64,000 nucleotides of DNA from Amylostereum areolatum (lineage: Eukaryota > Basidiomycota > Agaricomycetes > Russulales > Stereaceae): assembly GCA_012932865.1 (NCBI GenBank), contig SAXG01000099.1, positions 1 through 64,000 on the forward strand. The letters are read 5' to 3'. Below are positions 1 through 10,936 of this stretch, piece by piece. Made by a program: the position numbers and the translations under genes. The notes below the pieces were generated by a model. That model made no database searches. It was not told where the DNA came from and was given only the letters and a program-made list of their open reading frames with translations. Within the stretch, counting starts at the first letter, position 1, and each line of letters starts with the position of its first letter.

Positions 1-2811
1 GTATAAAACCGAATAGGCCCGAAAGAACCTGTCGCTCGTAGTCCGAGGAGCTCGACGTTCAATTCAACCGGCCAAAGGTAGAGAGATGCAAAAGAGTCAG
101 CCAAAGTAGAGAAGTAGAAGTGTAACGTTGAACGTTGACGTTGAGTACTGACTGGGACTACTGAGTATAGTGTTGACGTTGAGGCCGAGGCGTTGATGAC
201 GACGATGTTGAACAGTGGCCGCAGGGTACCGGCACGACGTGACTAGTCAGTACAAAAAAGTAAGTATGTACATATTCCAATATTTCTGGGTACGCGACCG
301 GTACCGGCAATAGCCGAGTCGCGGCCAAGGTCCTCGACGACTCAGTACTCACGCCCAGTGAGAAAGCGGGATTTTCTGTGAGCTTCGAGGGATTCGGGGT
401 CCAGTTGTGATGGTCGACCGGGTTCACCGCGATTCCGGTGAACTTTCAGGTCCGCATGGAATGGCAGGCCAGGTTTGACACGATTCCTTCGCACCGCGGC
501 TCGCGTAGCACTGATGTAGCGTACCTTTCCTTGATGTGCTTAGAGGATCCCTTCCGTTGTCATTGGATGCTGTTGTATGTATTTTACGGTCGATTCGCAT
601 CGAGCCTCAACAAACTGGTGTCCCCTTTGTTGTCGGTGTTCTACCTTATCTTAGTAGCAAGTCACTTTGAGTCGCGCGACAAACACGTATCAACCCCCGC
701 GCGTTCGACTCTGTTCGACTTGTCGTTTTTCCCTTCGCCTCTACTGTCTCCTTCCTCCCGCACTCCGTATTTTTCCTCCTCCTCTGACCTCACCGGAGCC
801 TTGCTTTGTGCGCTTTATGTTGATATATTGGAGAATGCAACTAACACATCACCAGGGCATACATCTGATGAAGAACAACTTTGCCAGTCATGCGGCCTCG
901 TCGTTTGAAGAGCCCGGAGTACATGTACATAGCAGGCTTGTGGTTGGACGGGTCGTCGAGCGCGGTTTGGACCGTTTGGTGAGTCTCTATGTTGTTCAAG
1001 GTGTCCAGATGGGCTTGCTCCGTGTAGTAGTCGGAGTTGTCCGCCCGGCGCCCTCCCTCCCTTGACCCATTCCCCCTATTCTCCCCCCTCACACCATCAT
1101 ATCCCGACAGCAATGGTCAGACACGGCACAATCACTGGGAATGCGTCACCAGTGAGCACGTCATGTCCACACATGTCTACTTACTTCGAGTTTACAGTTT
1201 CTCCCCATTCCGTGAACGCACACGAAAAACCTCAGGAATCGGATTCCCGAAGGAGGGGTATATTAGTAGCGGGGTTGTACCATGTGTATCCCGCTTGACG
1301 CTATGATACGAGTCCACCTGTGTACAATACACAATGTACATAATCCTTTATCCACCCTCAATATATCCTGTTGTCTGTCCCAATCTCCCACAAAGCTCAA
1401 TCTGCTTGAATAGTGTGAACAATATATACAACAACCCTGTGCCAATTGACGCGAAGCCTACATAAACAGCAGGCAGGTTCAGGTACATATGTCCGGCAAC
1501 AGCAGACCATGCGCGAAGTGACTCGTGTTGAATAGATTCCCAGTCAAAAATTATTGTCATCGCGTGGTTCCAGCGATTCCGCGAGACACGTGTTCGCGAA
1601 ATCGACGAGAATCGCGTCGAAATGACGGTTTCTCACTGGGACTCACGAGTTGAACTTGAGTTGAACGCTGCTGAGTCCTCACGCGCACGGTCTGCCTCGG
1701 GGAGACTAGGCCTTCCCTAATACCGCGGCCTACGCGTCCCTGCTGATCGCCCACAGCCCCCCTTCCGCCACCTTCAGCTTCGACCACACAGGTCGTGGCC
1801 ATCGCAAGAAGAGGACACCCAGTTCCGCAAGAAGAACACGCTGCCGGCGCCGCCGTGTGCGTCGTGAGGCCTGAGGCCTCAAGCCTCAAGCTCTAAACCT
1901 TTCGGGCGGCATGCCTCTGTCTATCCACGGACGCCGCAAAGTGCGCTTAATTACTCAAACGCAGAAGAGGCATCGGCAGGTGCACATGCACACTGACTTC
2001 TCTCCCCACCCATCCCTGACGCGCCTGTCCTGCAGCTTCTCTTCCATCCTCCTTACCCCAGATCCCGATGAAATGTCCGCCCAACAGCGGGGAAAGATGC
2101 AGCGTTATCATGCAGTGCCCCGATCAGATGCGAAGTTCATCTCTGGCCTGGTCAGCTTTGTCGATTTCCCGTCAAAAACACATCCTCGAGTTGTTGAATC
2201 AACCAGGACTGCCTGCATAATAGTACGGTCTTCAGGCTTGCCATGACCCCCAATACCCCCGCTTGCCATGTCTTAGTTCATCCCTAGTCAAACATTCACA
2301 TTCATCCTCCTGTGCAGTGCACTTCCCCGTCACCTCTCCATAACTTCGACTCTCCCACAACCTCACGCCGCTACCATCCCTATGCAAATCCGCTGCCTCT
2401 ATCTTCCGTTTCTCTCACATCCACGCTGGAAGACAAACTCAACCGCGCAGGACTACAAAATCGAAGATTACTCAGCGGTTCCCCTCGTCACGGTCAATTT
2501 CGGGGCAAGAAGGTACGTGCTGTGTATACATTCGTTGTGACTCCTCTCACGCCTGTGCAGATCATCGAATGTCAGAACCGCAGCGACTACCAGGGAAGCA
2601 TACTACGGCTCTTGGCCTTCATCGGGGACTGCGCCAGCCACGACAAGACCCCCACCGCAGGAAGGGGTCGCGCTGAAACTTGACCAACGTACGTATATAT
2701 GCACCTCTTTTCTTTTTGGCACAGTCCCATCCCCGTTTGCAGGGCGCGAACTTACAAGGGTCTCGGAGTGGTCTCCACCTTCTTGACCACTGATTCGCCA
2801 TCGAACAAAGC
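1..2811. other. no gene recognised
   Basis: I see no coding region that I can support here. Short open frames exist on both strands but lack recognisable motifs and consistent splice signals. Stretches at about 2300-2690 look weakly coding and could be the upstream remains of the HAM1-like pseudogene that follows, but I could not match them to that family. Near the left end (about 120-185) there are short tandem repeats of the type acgttg. Confidence 0.4.
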
Positions 2812-3400
2812 ATGGACCCCATCTTCGACGCCATCAATCGCCTCGTCGAGGACGCGCACGCCGACGAGGAGCTCCACAACTGGTCCAAGTTCGTCGATGC
2901 GTACTCTCGCAAGGCTTCCCTGGAGCTAGCTACATATGTAGCTAAACTCGTCTGCAACGCCGAGGGCCGCGAGATCCGACGAGATGTGCCGCACGCAGTT
3001 CGACAAGATATTCGGCATCATCGAGACGACAGGGACAGGTCCAAGGCAATGGGCGAGGACTCATTTATCAAACACTTTGGCGACGACCGAGCAAGGCTCG
3101 CGTTCCACCTGCTGCTCAACAGCGAGGGAAGTACCAGTTTCAAGTCTAGTTATTAGTTGGACATCCGCAAGGTCGCCCTGCCGATGATCGTTGACTAGGT
3201 AGACTCATCCCTCAATCTATCGTGGCCTTCTTCACTTACACGTCTCTAGGTTGAATATATCGCCATCCTATTAATAGACTCCACGCTCGGCTTCAGTGCG
3301 AGCTTTCAGTACAGAATCTCATCTCCAAGTAGCACTTTCTTCGAGCCAACAATAACAGTTACGTCGCGTGGATGTCGCCTTTTGGTTGGTAGACCGCTGG
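2812..3400 (+). pseudogene. decayed HAM1-like (DUF5923-type) gene fragment
   Basis: The frame starting at 2812 reads MDPIFDAINRLVEDAH, then DEELHNW, CNAEGREIR, and FGDDRARL with LLNSEG near 3085-3130. Further on, LDIRKVALPMIVD is readable at about 3157-3195. From memory these match, in order, a conserved stretch of the large HAM1-like fungal proteins (an N-terminal domain formerly DUF5923), where the last motif reads W-x-DIRKVILPxxVD. The fragment is broken: a stop separates SSY from LDIRKV, another stop follows MIVD, and frame changes lie between the conserved blocks. After a possible intron, VEYIAIL at about 3250 resembles the next conserved block. The rest of the gene, normally over 800 codons, is missing. 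The family match is from recall only and is an inference; the lesions are seen directly. Confidence 0.6.
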
Positions 3401-3736
3401 TCGCGCATATCAAACATACGCAAGAACACAGTGCGATAAGAACGTCTGAACGGTTCTACTCCGCGATAATCTCAGATAAGGTCGTTCAATCTGTTTGCGG
3501 GCGGGGGTGATCCCGCGCTCGCGGTACGTACCACAGACGGCCATAAAACTTCTTGTATTTATTCAACATGTTACCCTCACGGTGATGATGATGAAGGGCG
3601 CTGGTGCTGTTGCTGTACAGTTGTTTTCGCAATACCATATTTCCTACTGCTTTACGGACAAAAGATCCTAGCTTCGTGACAAGCGCGAGGGATCAGGGGA
3701 TGGAGCGTGGTGGTATCATGACCCCCTATACCACAT

Positions 3737-4545
3737 TTATAAGAAATAGTGGCGGAGGCGTGTATAGGTGCATACATGTAAACGATCTTCGGATGCAGCT
3801 ATGCTTGAGGCGATCCTCGAGAGCGATGCCATTATTGGAGGGGGCACGGGGGCCTCCCAAGAGATAGTCGCGCAGCGGGGACATCGATGGAATGGTCTCG
3901 CAAAATACGGCCTAATCCCCTTCAGATACTCCTCCGTCACCACTGCAGGCACAACGCGAAGGGTCGGTGGTAAGGTGAGGCGTCGACGACCGGTGACTTG
4001 CTTGATGACTGTTGCCTTGAACGAGTTTGAAAAACATTCTCCACAAAATGCATGAGAACATCGCGACATTCTACTTACGCGTGTAGCGGATTAATTAGAG
4101 AGGACAGACACGGAAGGTGATGCATTGATGACGGACATATACGGGATGTCCATAACCTTGGCGCATCCCGGACAGACAAGTGTCTTAGACCGTATGGAAT
4201 GAACCTTGAAAACAATCAATATAGCCGATGCACCGGCACGGAACCCCTTACTGACCATTTTCAGGGTGTAGACAACGTCATCAAGGGCCTTTGCGACTCC
4301 GCGAGCACTAGATATGAGTTTGAGATGCTTCTCGAGCTGTCGGCGAAGACGTAAGTTTTCCTGTCAGTAGGGTCCAACGTGTCAGAGGTCGTGACTTGTG
4401 TGCTCTCAATACAACGAAGCCGACGTACTATTTCCTGCTTCCTGTGCCTTGTCATGTAGCGAGGATGAGTGGTGGAAGGCGAGACTGAGAACGATGGTTC
4501 GATGCGGCTATCTTCCAGAGCACGAGAAAGCGCAGATGCGGACAT
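3737..4545 (-). CDS. RING-1: small coiled-coil plus RING-finger protein
   Basis: Four exons on the minus strand, 4545-4396, 4360-4256, 4204-4137 and 4070-3737, join with consistent phases to about 218 residues. An alternative ATG lies seven codons upstream at 4566. Order of parts: a Ser/Thr/Arg-rich head; a charged helical segment (ENLRLRRQLEKHLKL) likely to form a coiled coil at about residues 51-85; then a C3HC4-type RING. The zinc ligands visible are CPGC, then CSHAFCGEC, then CPRC, with an unusually long spacer of about 45 residues before the last pair. RING proteins of this kind usually act as E3 ubiquitin ligases; that role is inferred from the fold. The gene is a paralogue of RING-2 (30941-31792): exons 2 and 3 are 105 and 68 bp in both, and the third intron splits the same codon between PY and the CxHAFC motif. 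The true 3' end is uncertain, because a GT-rich site at about 3770 could start another intron. Confidence 0.72.
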
Positions 4546-5880
4546 TGTGATCGTATGGAAAGCCATGAGGGCTGAGGGCTGAGGGCTGAGCGTCGATGTG
4601 AGCTGTTGGGCGTACGCGTGCAGGCAAACACTACTTATACCAGAACTTGAAGCAGATAGCCCGATAGTCGTGATAAAGGCACTTAGCCGATAAAGACGAA
4701 TGTGCACCAAAGAGCCGATACAGTTGAATGGCCCGGCTCAGCGCTGAAGCTTGAAGCTTGAAGCTTGAAGGCGGTCCCAGCTCGCATATTTACACTCGGT
4801 CCGGTGGTGACGCGGTCACCGGTTAAGCGCTCGATCCGGGGCGACGTCCGCCCCGGGCGGGCCAGTCACTGAAGATCAATTCATTCGAATGGCCATTCAT
4901 GAAGGGGCCCGGAGGGCATTGACGAGAATGAGAGCAGATGTACGTGGTCCTTGCGTACTACATGAGATGCAGAGGTATAAATACATTTAGAATTCAGGCT
5001 CAACATGGACTGACATCTCAGACCGGCATGTTCTTATCACCAACTCTCAGATTCCTCACCGCGATCACAGCCACGATGCTCCCCTTGACGACCGCGAGAC
5101 TGGAAACCACCGCCACCGCTCTCCACACGGTCACAGCCATACACGAGACGCTCCCAGCTCGTACCTCTAGTCCCTGTCAGCGACAATCTATATCGCTTCC
5201 AGCTTTCTCCGTACAGGTCTGTGTCAAAGTCAAGTGAAAGAGTCCCCTAATTTATTAAAGGATGTCTCAGAATAATCGCACTGGTGATGCAGGGAGCTCA
5301 CATGGGACCATTCAAACATTCACGATGACAGAGGTGGTTTCAAGATTCATCCCTGCAGTCCTATTTGCATTGATCACACAAACGTATAGTTCCTCTGTGT
5401 GGCTTTCGGACATGGCCAAGAACTGCATGTCTTGTACGGAGGGGGATGTTTCTTACTGTAAGCCCTTGTTTCCTACTGTTTACGATTGACAACTCACATG
5501 TGAGCGTACAGCGTAACTTCGGGCTTTGATTCCGCGTACTTTTTTACTTCCTGTGTCTACTTTGCTTAGCTTGTTTTCGAGCTGTTTCGGTTCCGCGTAC
5601 TTTTTTACTTTCTGTGTCTACTTTGCTTAGCTTGTTTTCGAGCTGTTTCGGGCCAGGCGTGTATGTTAATCTACGGGCGAGGACAAAACAACAGTCCACC
5701 GTGCACACGGCGTTCTGTCCTTAAGGAGATTGGGATTAGTTAATGGCTCTGAAGGCCTCGGCTGAGCTTTGAAATTTAAAATATCGCCTTTCGATCTCAA
5801 TCATCTCATCGTGGATCAAAATTTAAGAAACTCCGCCGGCAATGGCGACGGCCGGGATGATTCTGTGTCGATTCTAAATT
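4546..5880. other. intergenic, no gene recognised
   Basis: No supported gene. The stretch holds short direct repeats (ctgaggg repeats near 4567-4590, cttgaag repeats near 4746-4770) and a 61-bp tandem duplication listed separately. An open frame at 4938-5237 has no recognisable features. Confidence 0.4.
5530..5651 (+). repeat. 61-bp tandem duplication
   Basis: Two adjacent copies of a 61-bp unit beginning ttccgcgtactttttt start at 5530 and 5591. They differ by about one base (cttcctgtg versus ctttctgtg). The unit is T-rich and has no open frame of note. It is probably a replication-slippage product. Confidence 0.9.
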
Positions 5881-6579
5881 GAATCTCGACCTTAAGCCTA
5901 GTTAAGCCTGCTTGTAGACACGCATACACGGGGGCCAGCACACACGAGGGCCAGTGAATGGAGAACAAGCAAAATAAGACGGCGGGTGTGCGCCGGAGAG
6001 GGTGGGTTGGCCGAACGCGCGACGCGGCTGGATTACATCAGCAGCGTAGGGTTGGAGTGGCAAGTCGCCATCAACTTTCAAGTCGGCCACACCAGGCCAC
6101 ACCTCTAGCCTCTGACCCTCTGTCCATCGGCCTCTCCTGTGCGTACCGGTAAGGAGTGAGTGACCCAACTTCGTGAAACCAGACTTACCTCTCTTCGTTA
6201 GCGTAGGTTTCCCGGCAAGCCAGTGGCTCATTTCCTTGAGACGAGAGCCAACAAGTTTCGTTCACGCAAATTTCCCGCCGCGTCCCGCCGGCCTCGCAGT
6301 TCGCACAAGAATCGGCAAGATGCACACGTCGTCACTCGATGCTCTGGCGTGTGCGCGCTCAAGACCTCACGTCGGACGAGTCGTCGACTATTCGATGATT
6401 CAATGTCGGCGTAAGCAAGCAGGAGGACGGGATTCAGAGGCAGAAGGGCTTCGGAAGGTGCGCACGCACGCCGCTTGTCACGGGCTGTCTTCCTGATACA
6501 ACCTGTCCACCATCCTTCTCACCATTCCAGATACCGCTCGAGTGCTCGTCTGACAGCAGGAAACAGTGGGCGATCCGTC

Positions 6580-7000
6580 ATGGACGACGCAACCGCCTTT
6601 CACCACCCGGCGAGTGAGTTCGAAAACATATACTGCTTCGTTTTCCAAACTCTCCATGCTGACCACTACGCGCACAGTACACGTATTCTCCCCTCCCACC
6701 GTCAATTTCAAGGCCGCATCCCACAAGGAGAAGGAACAGGCCGCGGGTCAATATTCCAAGGCTCCATGGACGTTTGAACATATGCATGCGTACGTTCGAT
6801 CCCTACGTGTCCACGCCCGTAGCCTCTCATCTTTACCACCCAGATTTGCACTGCTGCCGCCTCGGTCAACGTTCGAGAGTCGAAGGGCAAACCCGACGCT
6901 GAGGTGCAATCCATGGCCTCTCACTGTCGCCGTCGCCGATGGAAAGCACGCCGACGCGGCGCCAGGTCCTTAACCACCGACACCCCGATCCCGGAGGCCT
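6580..7000 (+). other. coding-like remnant, unassigned
   Basis: Readable peptide stretches occur between plausible splice sites: VMDDATAFHHPA, then after a GT..AG interval VHVFSPPTVNFKAASHKEKE and APWTFEHMHAY, then VNVRESKGKPDAEVQ. In copy C (around 44325) the last stretch stays open through MASLTVAVADGKHADAAPG. In copy A and the inverted copy, two bases are missing after the ATGGCC at about 6913, which breaks this frame. I do not recognise the family. The same stretch also opens on the other strand, so coding status is uncertain. Confidence 0.3.
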
Positions 7001-7393
7001 TTCCAGCGACACCCTATCCCGACGTGCATCAGACGCGGCGGACAACCCGTTGGACGACGACAAGGGGGTGCGATGTCGAGGTATGGAACAAGGTACGCGG
7101 CCGTGTCAGCTTTCCCTGGGCGTACGTCTGACCGTTTCGTTTCCTAGGACACATCCGCCAGATCCTCAAGGTTCATGACGACGTATCCAGCCGCGAACGA
7201 TGTGCATCCCCGCTGACACCCCGAGCCCGGACGTCTTTCCAGCAACGCCTTGCGCCTTGTCCCGCGCGCGTTGGTCGCGGCGGAAAATTTTACCGCAACG
7301 TGCGGACAAGCTTTCGTATCCCAGCGGAGTTTGAGCTCGTCTGCCAAGGCGCTACCACCATAGGCGTTCCTCTTCCCCTTCTCTCCACACCTC

Positions 7394-8242
7394 TTGCGCA
7401 CTTTTAGCTCTCGTCGGCCCACGATACCATCTGACCGCCTTCAACGTACCTACCGCCTTGGGAGAAGAGCCCAGGCCCTGTCGTCGTTTTGGACCACAAT
7501 AGTGGCCAAAAGGACGATGAAGGCCCGAGCGACGCCCCACCCTCAACGGCCAGGACGCACGGCCCGCGATATCATTCGACCACCGTCAACGTACCGACGA
7601 TTCCATTCCTCGCCCTCGCGAGGGGCCCTAAAACAGTTCAACATCACGGAGACAAGAACCGGAGCATCAACAACGAAGGCGGAGGCTGCAAGCGGAGACC
7701 AGATCTCGGAAGGATGTCCCACCGAGCGTTTGACTCAAACGACCTCACGCCTGTCCGGCCAAACTGTGCTCGACGCTCGCTTCCGATTCCTTATGGCCCT
7801 GGAGGCTTCCTCCCCCAACTGGATCCACAGCTCGCCAGTGACAAGGACGCGAGGGTCGCAAAGCCCAGACGTCCGGCTTTGGCACGCCAACCCCATGACC
7901 TTTCAGGATCCCGATGAAGACCTCGATGCGCTTCCCCGCCCACGAGATATCCAGAACATCTGGAAGGAAGCTACTGGCCTCTACAAGGACGAGGACGATG
8001 AAGAGGATTGGGTGGGCATCATAGACGAGGAAGAGCGGGAGAGGAGACGGATGGGGCGTCACAGGATTGAAACAGAGCTTAGAAGGGCCTGGAAGTTGAG
8101 GTGCCCAATAGATGGGTTCAAAAGGGAGATAATATATCGTTCTTCGATACTCGACCTCCTCAATCAAATCAAGAGGAACTTTGGCGCATCTACTCTCTTG
8201 GCCAGAAGTTCCTCTCGCTCCTCGAGCCAGGGTGAAGCATGA
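7394..8242 (+). CDS. 282-codon open frame, possibly SPT6 N-terminal remnant
   Basis: A continuous frame runs from 7394 to 8242, directly upstream of the SPT6 SH2 remnant. The first half is basic and low in complexity. The second half is strongly charged: EDDEEDWVGIIDEEERERRR at about residues 213-232, then a basic helix. An acidic stretch followed by a D-E-E-R-E-R-R run is typical of the N-terminal region of Spt6 proteins, so this could be the head of a gene that lost its roughly 1000-residue middle. That is an inference from context and composition. In copy C a single extra C at about 45063 breaks this frame, so the long open frame in copy A may be fortuitous. No good start context or introns were identified. 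Confidence 0.3.
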   Translation: MRTFSSRRPTIPSDRLQRTYRLGRRAQALSSFWTTIVAKRTMKARATPHPQRPGRTARDIIRPPSTYRRFHSSPSRGALKQFNITETRTGASTTKAEAASGDQISEGCPTERLTQTTSRLSGQTVLDARFRFLMALEASSPNWIHSSPVTRTRGSQSPDVRLWHANPMTFQDPDEDLDALPRPRDIQNIWKEATGLYKDEDDEEDWVGIIDEEERERRRMGRHRIETELRRAWKLRCPIDGFKREIIYRSSILDLLNQIKRNFGASTLLARSSSRSSSQGEA

Positions 8243-8889
8243 CGACTCGTGGAACCATCCTCAATACGAACGATGTCAGGAAATGCTCGTCATATGAAGC
8301 GTTCTGAGACGGACAAAGCGCGATGGCTCGTGAATCACCCAAACTTCCACAACTCTAATTCGTCGCAAGCAGAAATCTATCTGGACAAACAGCAGCGCGG
8401 CGATGTCGCATTTCCCCTACATCCAAGGATTCCAATCACCTTTTCGTGACGTGGAAGGTTGACGAGAAGCTTTACCAACACATCGGTTCGTGAGCCTCAC
8501 TTGCTGGACGTACCTCTCTCATTCTGTGCTGTAGATGTTGTCGAGCCCAACACGAATCCCTCGGGCCATATAGTGGCCAGCTTATCATTGACGGCCAATA
8601 CGAGTTCTCGGACTTGGATGAGTTTATCGTCAATCACGTCCAGGCCTGCGTTCGAGAAGTTCAAAAACCAGCTCCCAAAGATGAACTGCGTAAGCCTTTA
8701 CGGCTGTAATGGTTTTACGACGAGCCTCACCACTCCTATAGACCTGTTTTCGAACACAACTGTATGTTACAGCGTGTTCGTGTCGCTCCTGAGGCCTATT
8801 TTCTCTTCGACGCTCCTGCGACGCTCCTGCGACGGGCGTACCAGACATCTTCGATCCGTTGTCTGTTCCTCAGCCCGGTCGCACGCCTG
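8228..8889 (+). pseudogene. SPT6-like tandem-SH2 fragment, frameshifted (copy A)
   Basis: The reading shows, in order, the C-terminal landmarks of the transcription elongation factor Spt6: VKHDDSWNHPQY at 8232; HPNFHNSNSSQAEIYLDKQQ followed by RGDV at about 8336-8405; VTWKVDEKLYQHI at about 8445-8486; after a short intron, GQLIIDGQYEFSDLDEFIVN at about 8576-8635 with NHVQ just after; and RVRVAPEAYFLFDAPA at about 8776-8823. In Spt6 these form the SH2 fold that binds phosphorylated RNA polymerase II. The pieces lie in different frames: a stop follows CQEMLVI, a frame change occurs at GDVAF/HLFVTW, and another at SGHIVA/GQLII. The YqgF, HhH and S1 regions are absent. It is therefore a pseudogene. 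The same lesions occur in the second copy, so the decay predates the duplication. Family recognition is from memory of conserved motifs. Confidence 0.78.
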
Positions 8890-9406
8890 AACCGTAGCTG
8901 GTGGTAGGGCATACTTGTGCACAGTTAGATGGACTCGCGCGCTGGTAGCAATACAGCGATCGGCTTCGGGCGATTTTTTCTCGTTTGTGGGTTCGTTTTC
9001 TTTGAGCTTTATGGGGCACTTGCGAGAGACTGACCTCTTCATTTTTTGTTTCCAGGGCTTGTTGAGAGTGGAAGTTGGCAAGGATGGAGAAGCGCACCTG
9101 TCGCATCCAAGGGTACGACTCGCGCCGATTCATCCAGTGCTCGGCTGGCCTATCAAGATGGCGAGGTCAGGACGAGGACCTTACACCAGTTTCTCTATGT
9201 AAGATACTGAGTGGCAACGCTGTGAAATATATCATGTTTCCCTTATTTCGCCGCCACTGCCCTTCTTTACCCTCGTTCTTCCTCACTTGGTCGGTGCTAG
9301 CTAATCTTCACATAGCATCATAAGCGTCAATTCAACCAGTTCGCCAAATACAAATTATACACAAGAAAACGGTGACCGACGCCCTCGACTACCCCCGACG
9401 GGTTCA

Positions 9407-9762
9407 TCACGCCTTGAATTCACCAAAGAAGTCTTCGGTGGTCATGTTCGCCACCGGGATTTCGGCGACGCCCTTTTTCTCGTCGTCCTCGTCCCGAAGG
9501 ACGACGTTCCTCAACCGGGACATCCCCCTGGTGAAGATCTCGCCGTGGACGAGTCGGAAGGGGACCCCGCTGTTCCGCGGTGGACGCCAGGCGAGCGAGC
9601 CAGGCTTCGCCGTCGCAACGCCGGAGGCGACCTTCTCGAAGGCGCCGTGCTTGGAAGAAGGTCAGTCAATTGTAGCAGAGCGGTCACGGTCATACTCACC
9701 TGTCGCATGCAGCCAACTAAAGCCTCCATAGCCCTCTTCGAGATGGTGAAGTTGGGCGGCAT
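9407..9762 (-). CDS. small conserved-looking protein, 101 residues (copy A)
   Basis: Two exons, 9762-9700 and 9649-9407, are joined by a 50-bp intron with a gtgagt donor. Phases agree and give 101 residues starting MPPNFTISKRAMEALVGCMR. The C-terminal half reads GEIFTRGMSRLRNVVLRDED then DEKKGVAEIPVANMTTEDFF. An AG acceptor lies directly before the ATG, so a further 5' exon or a leader intron is possible. The frame is open in both copies of the duplication; the only coding change I see is Met to Thr within FTRGMSR. I do not recognise the family. No signal peptide, membrane segment or repeats are visible. It is the only part of the duplicated block that looks intact. Confidence 0.55.
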
Positions 9763-10615
9763 CTACAGTATAAGGTAGAACTCGAGGTCACTGGTGATAA
9801 ATATGAAGGCTTACAGTAGATGATGAATGAGTGTTAGAAAGGGCGAGGAAAAAAAGGCGCAAGAGCAAGGACAAACAAGGACAAGAATAAGAGGAATGTT
9901 GGAGGTGTCAAGAGCAAACCTGCGCCGCGTCCTTGACCTCGCATATTCCCGTGTCTTCCTTCAATCAATTCACACATGTCTCTCTCCCTCGACGACGGCG
10001 CCAGCTCCCTCCTCGAATCAACTATCCCGCGACGGCGGCTGCCACGAATAACAAGAAGACGTCGTCCCCAGCTCCATCACTCTGGCTGTCTCTTGGGCGG
10101 CGCGTCGAACGGTCACCACCACACTCTCATCCCCCAATAGCAATCGCGCCTCGCTTCTTCCTCCGCCTTCGTTCTCGCCACGTCTCCGGAAACGCGAGAA
10201 CGTCGCGCGCATCGGGTGAGTACTATTGCTCCCCCCAATGATCTGTGCGCACTCACCTTCTACTTTTCAGGCCTAGCGGTCATGTCCAGCGCTCTATGCG
10301 CCCATACACCACGAAAACGCGAAACGCGCCGACGCTAGTAGGATCGATGCGGGTGGATAGGGTTGATTGCGGAGGTGAGCGTATCCTGATCGTCTGTCTC
10401 CGTCTGCTCATCTTTATTTTCCCCTTCCGTCTCCCGTGCTCACTGTCCTATCCGCCCTCTTCCCCACGCGATTCCTGTTCTCCTCCCCTACCACCTCTGC
10501 CAGAACACCAACATCTCGGCGGCCACGAATCCTTCCTACGACTGAGACAAGCACCGTGGTTTCAGAGTCCGTATATCGTACGAACACAACATTACGCCGC
10601 GGCCGAGACACGTAG

Positions 10616-10822
10616 CGCACTGTTCACTGGCGAACTATCCAAACTGCATATCTCGACGGAATACTAGAGGAAGTCGAGGAGTTCCTCAACAATGTCGAGA
10701 ACCGGGAGGAGGAAGATACAGAACGCTTTCGGAAGGCTGTCCACCACCACCGGCTAAACGATCAATGGACTAGCCAAGACTTGACACGGGCCGCAACATC
10801 GTCGGGCTGGACCTACAGTCAG
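10616..10822 (+). other. coding-like exon of 69 codons, unassigned (copy A)
   Basis: Between an acgtag acceptor and a gtaaac donor lies an open stretch of exactly 69 codons, beginning RTVHWRTIQTAYLDG and continuing with an acidic helix (ILEEVEEFLNNVENREEEDT) and a His/Arg segment. Upstream stretches with splice-like signals at 9975-10370 may belong to the same former gene, but they contain stops. I do not recognise it. Confidence 0.3.
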
Positions 10823-10936
10823 GTAAACCGCCCAATCCGACGGTCAAGGGCATGTAGTGCAACTACCGGGTCAAGCGCCAAAAACTTCAAAATGCTTCAT
10901 TCATGGTACATCTTTCTACGCATGGACATGTCCTTC

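Larger units (their letters stand above)
5881..10936 (+). repeat. 5.06-kb segmental duplication, copy A
   Basis: This block recurs in direct orientation at 43305-48348 and, for its first 1.32 kb, inverted at 34149-35467. From about 7000 to 10936 copies A and C differ at only a handful of positions over nearly 4 kb. The right edge is sharp: both copies share gacatgtccttc and then diverge completely. I see no terminal inverted repeats, target-site duplication or transposase, so it looks like segmental duplication rather than a classical transposon. It contains weak coding remnants at 6580-7000, an SPT6-like pseudogene at 8228-8889, a small minus-strand gene at 9407-9762 and a coding-like exon at 10616-10822. 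Confidence 0.93.
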
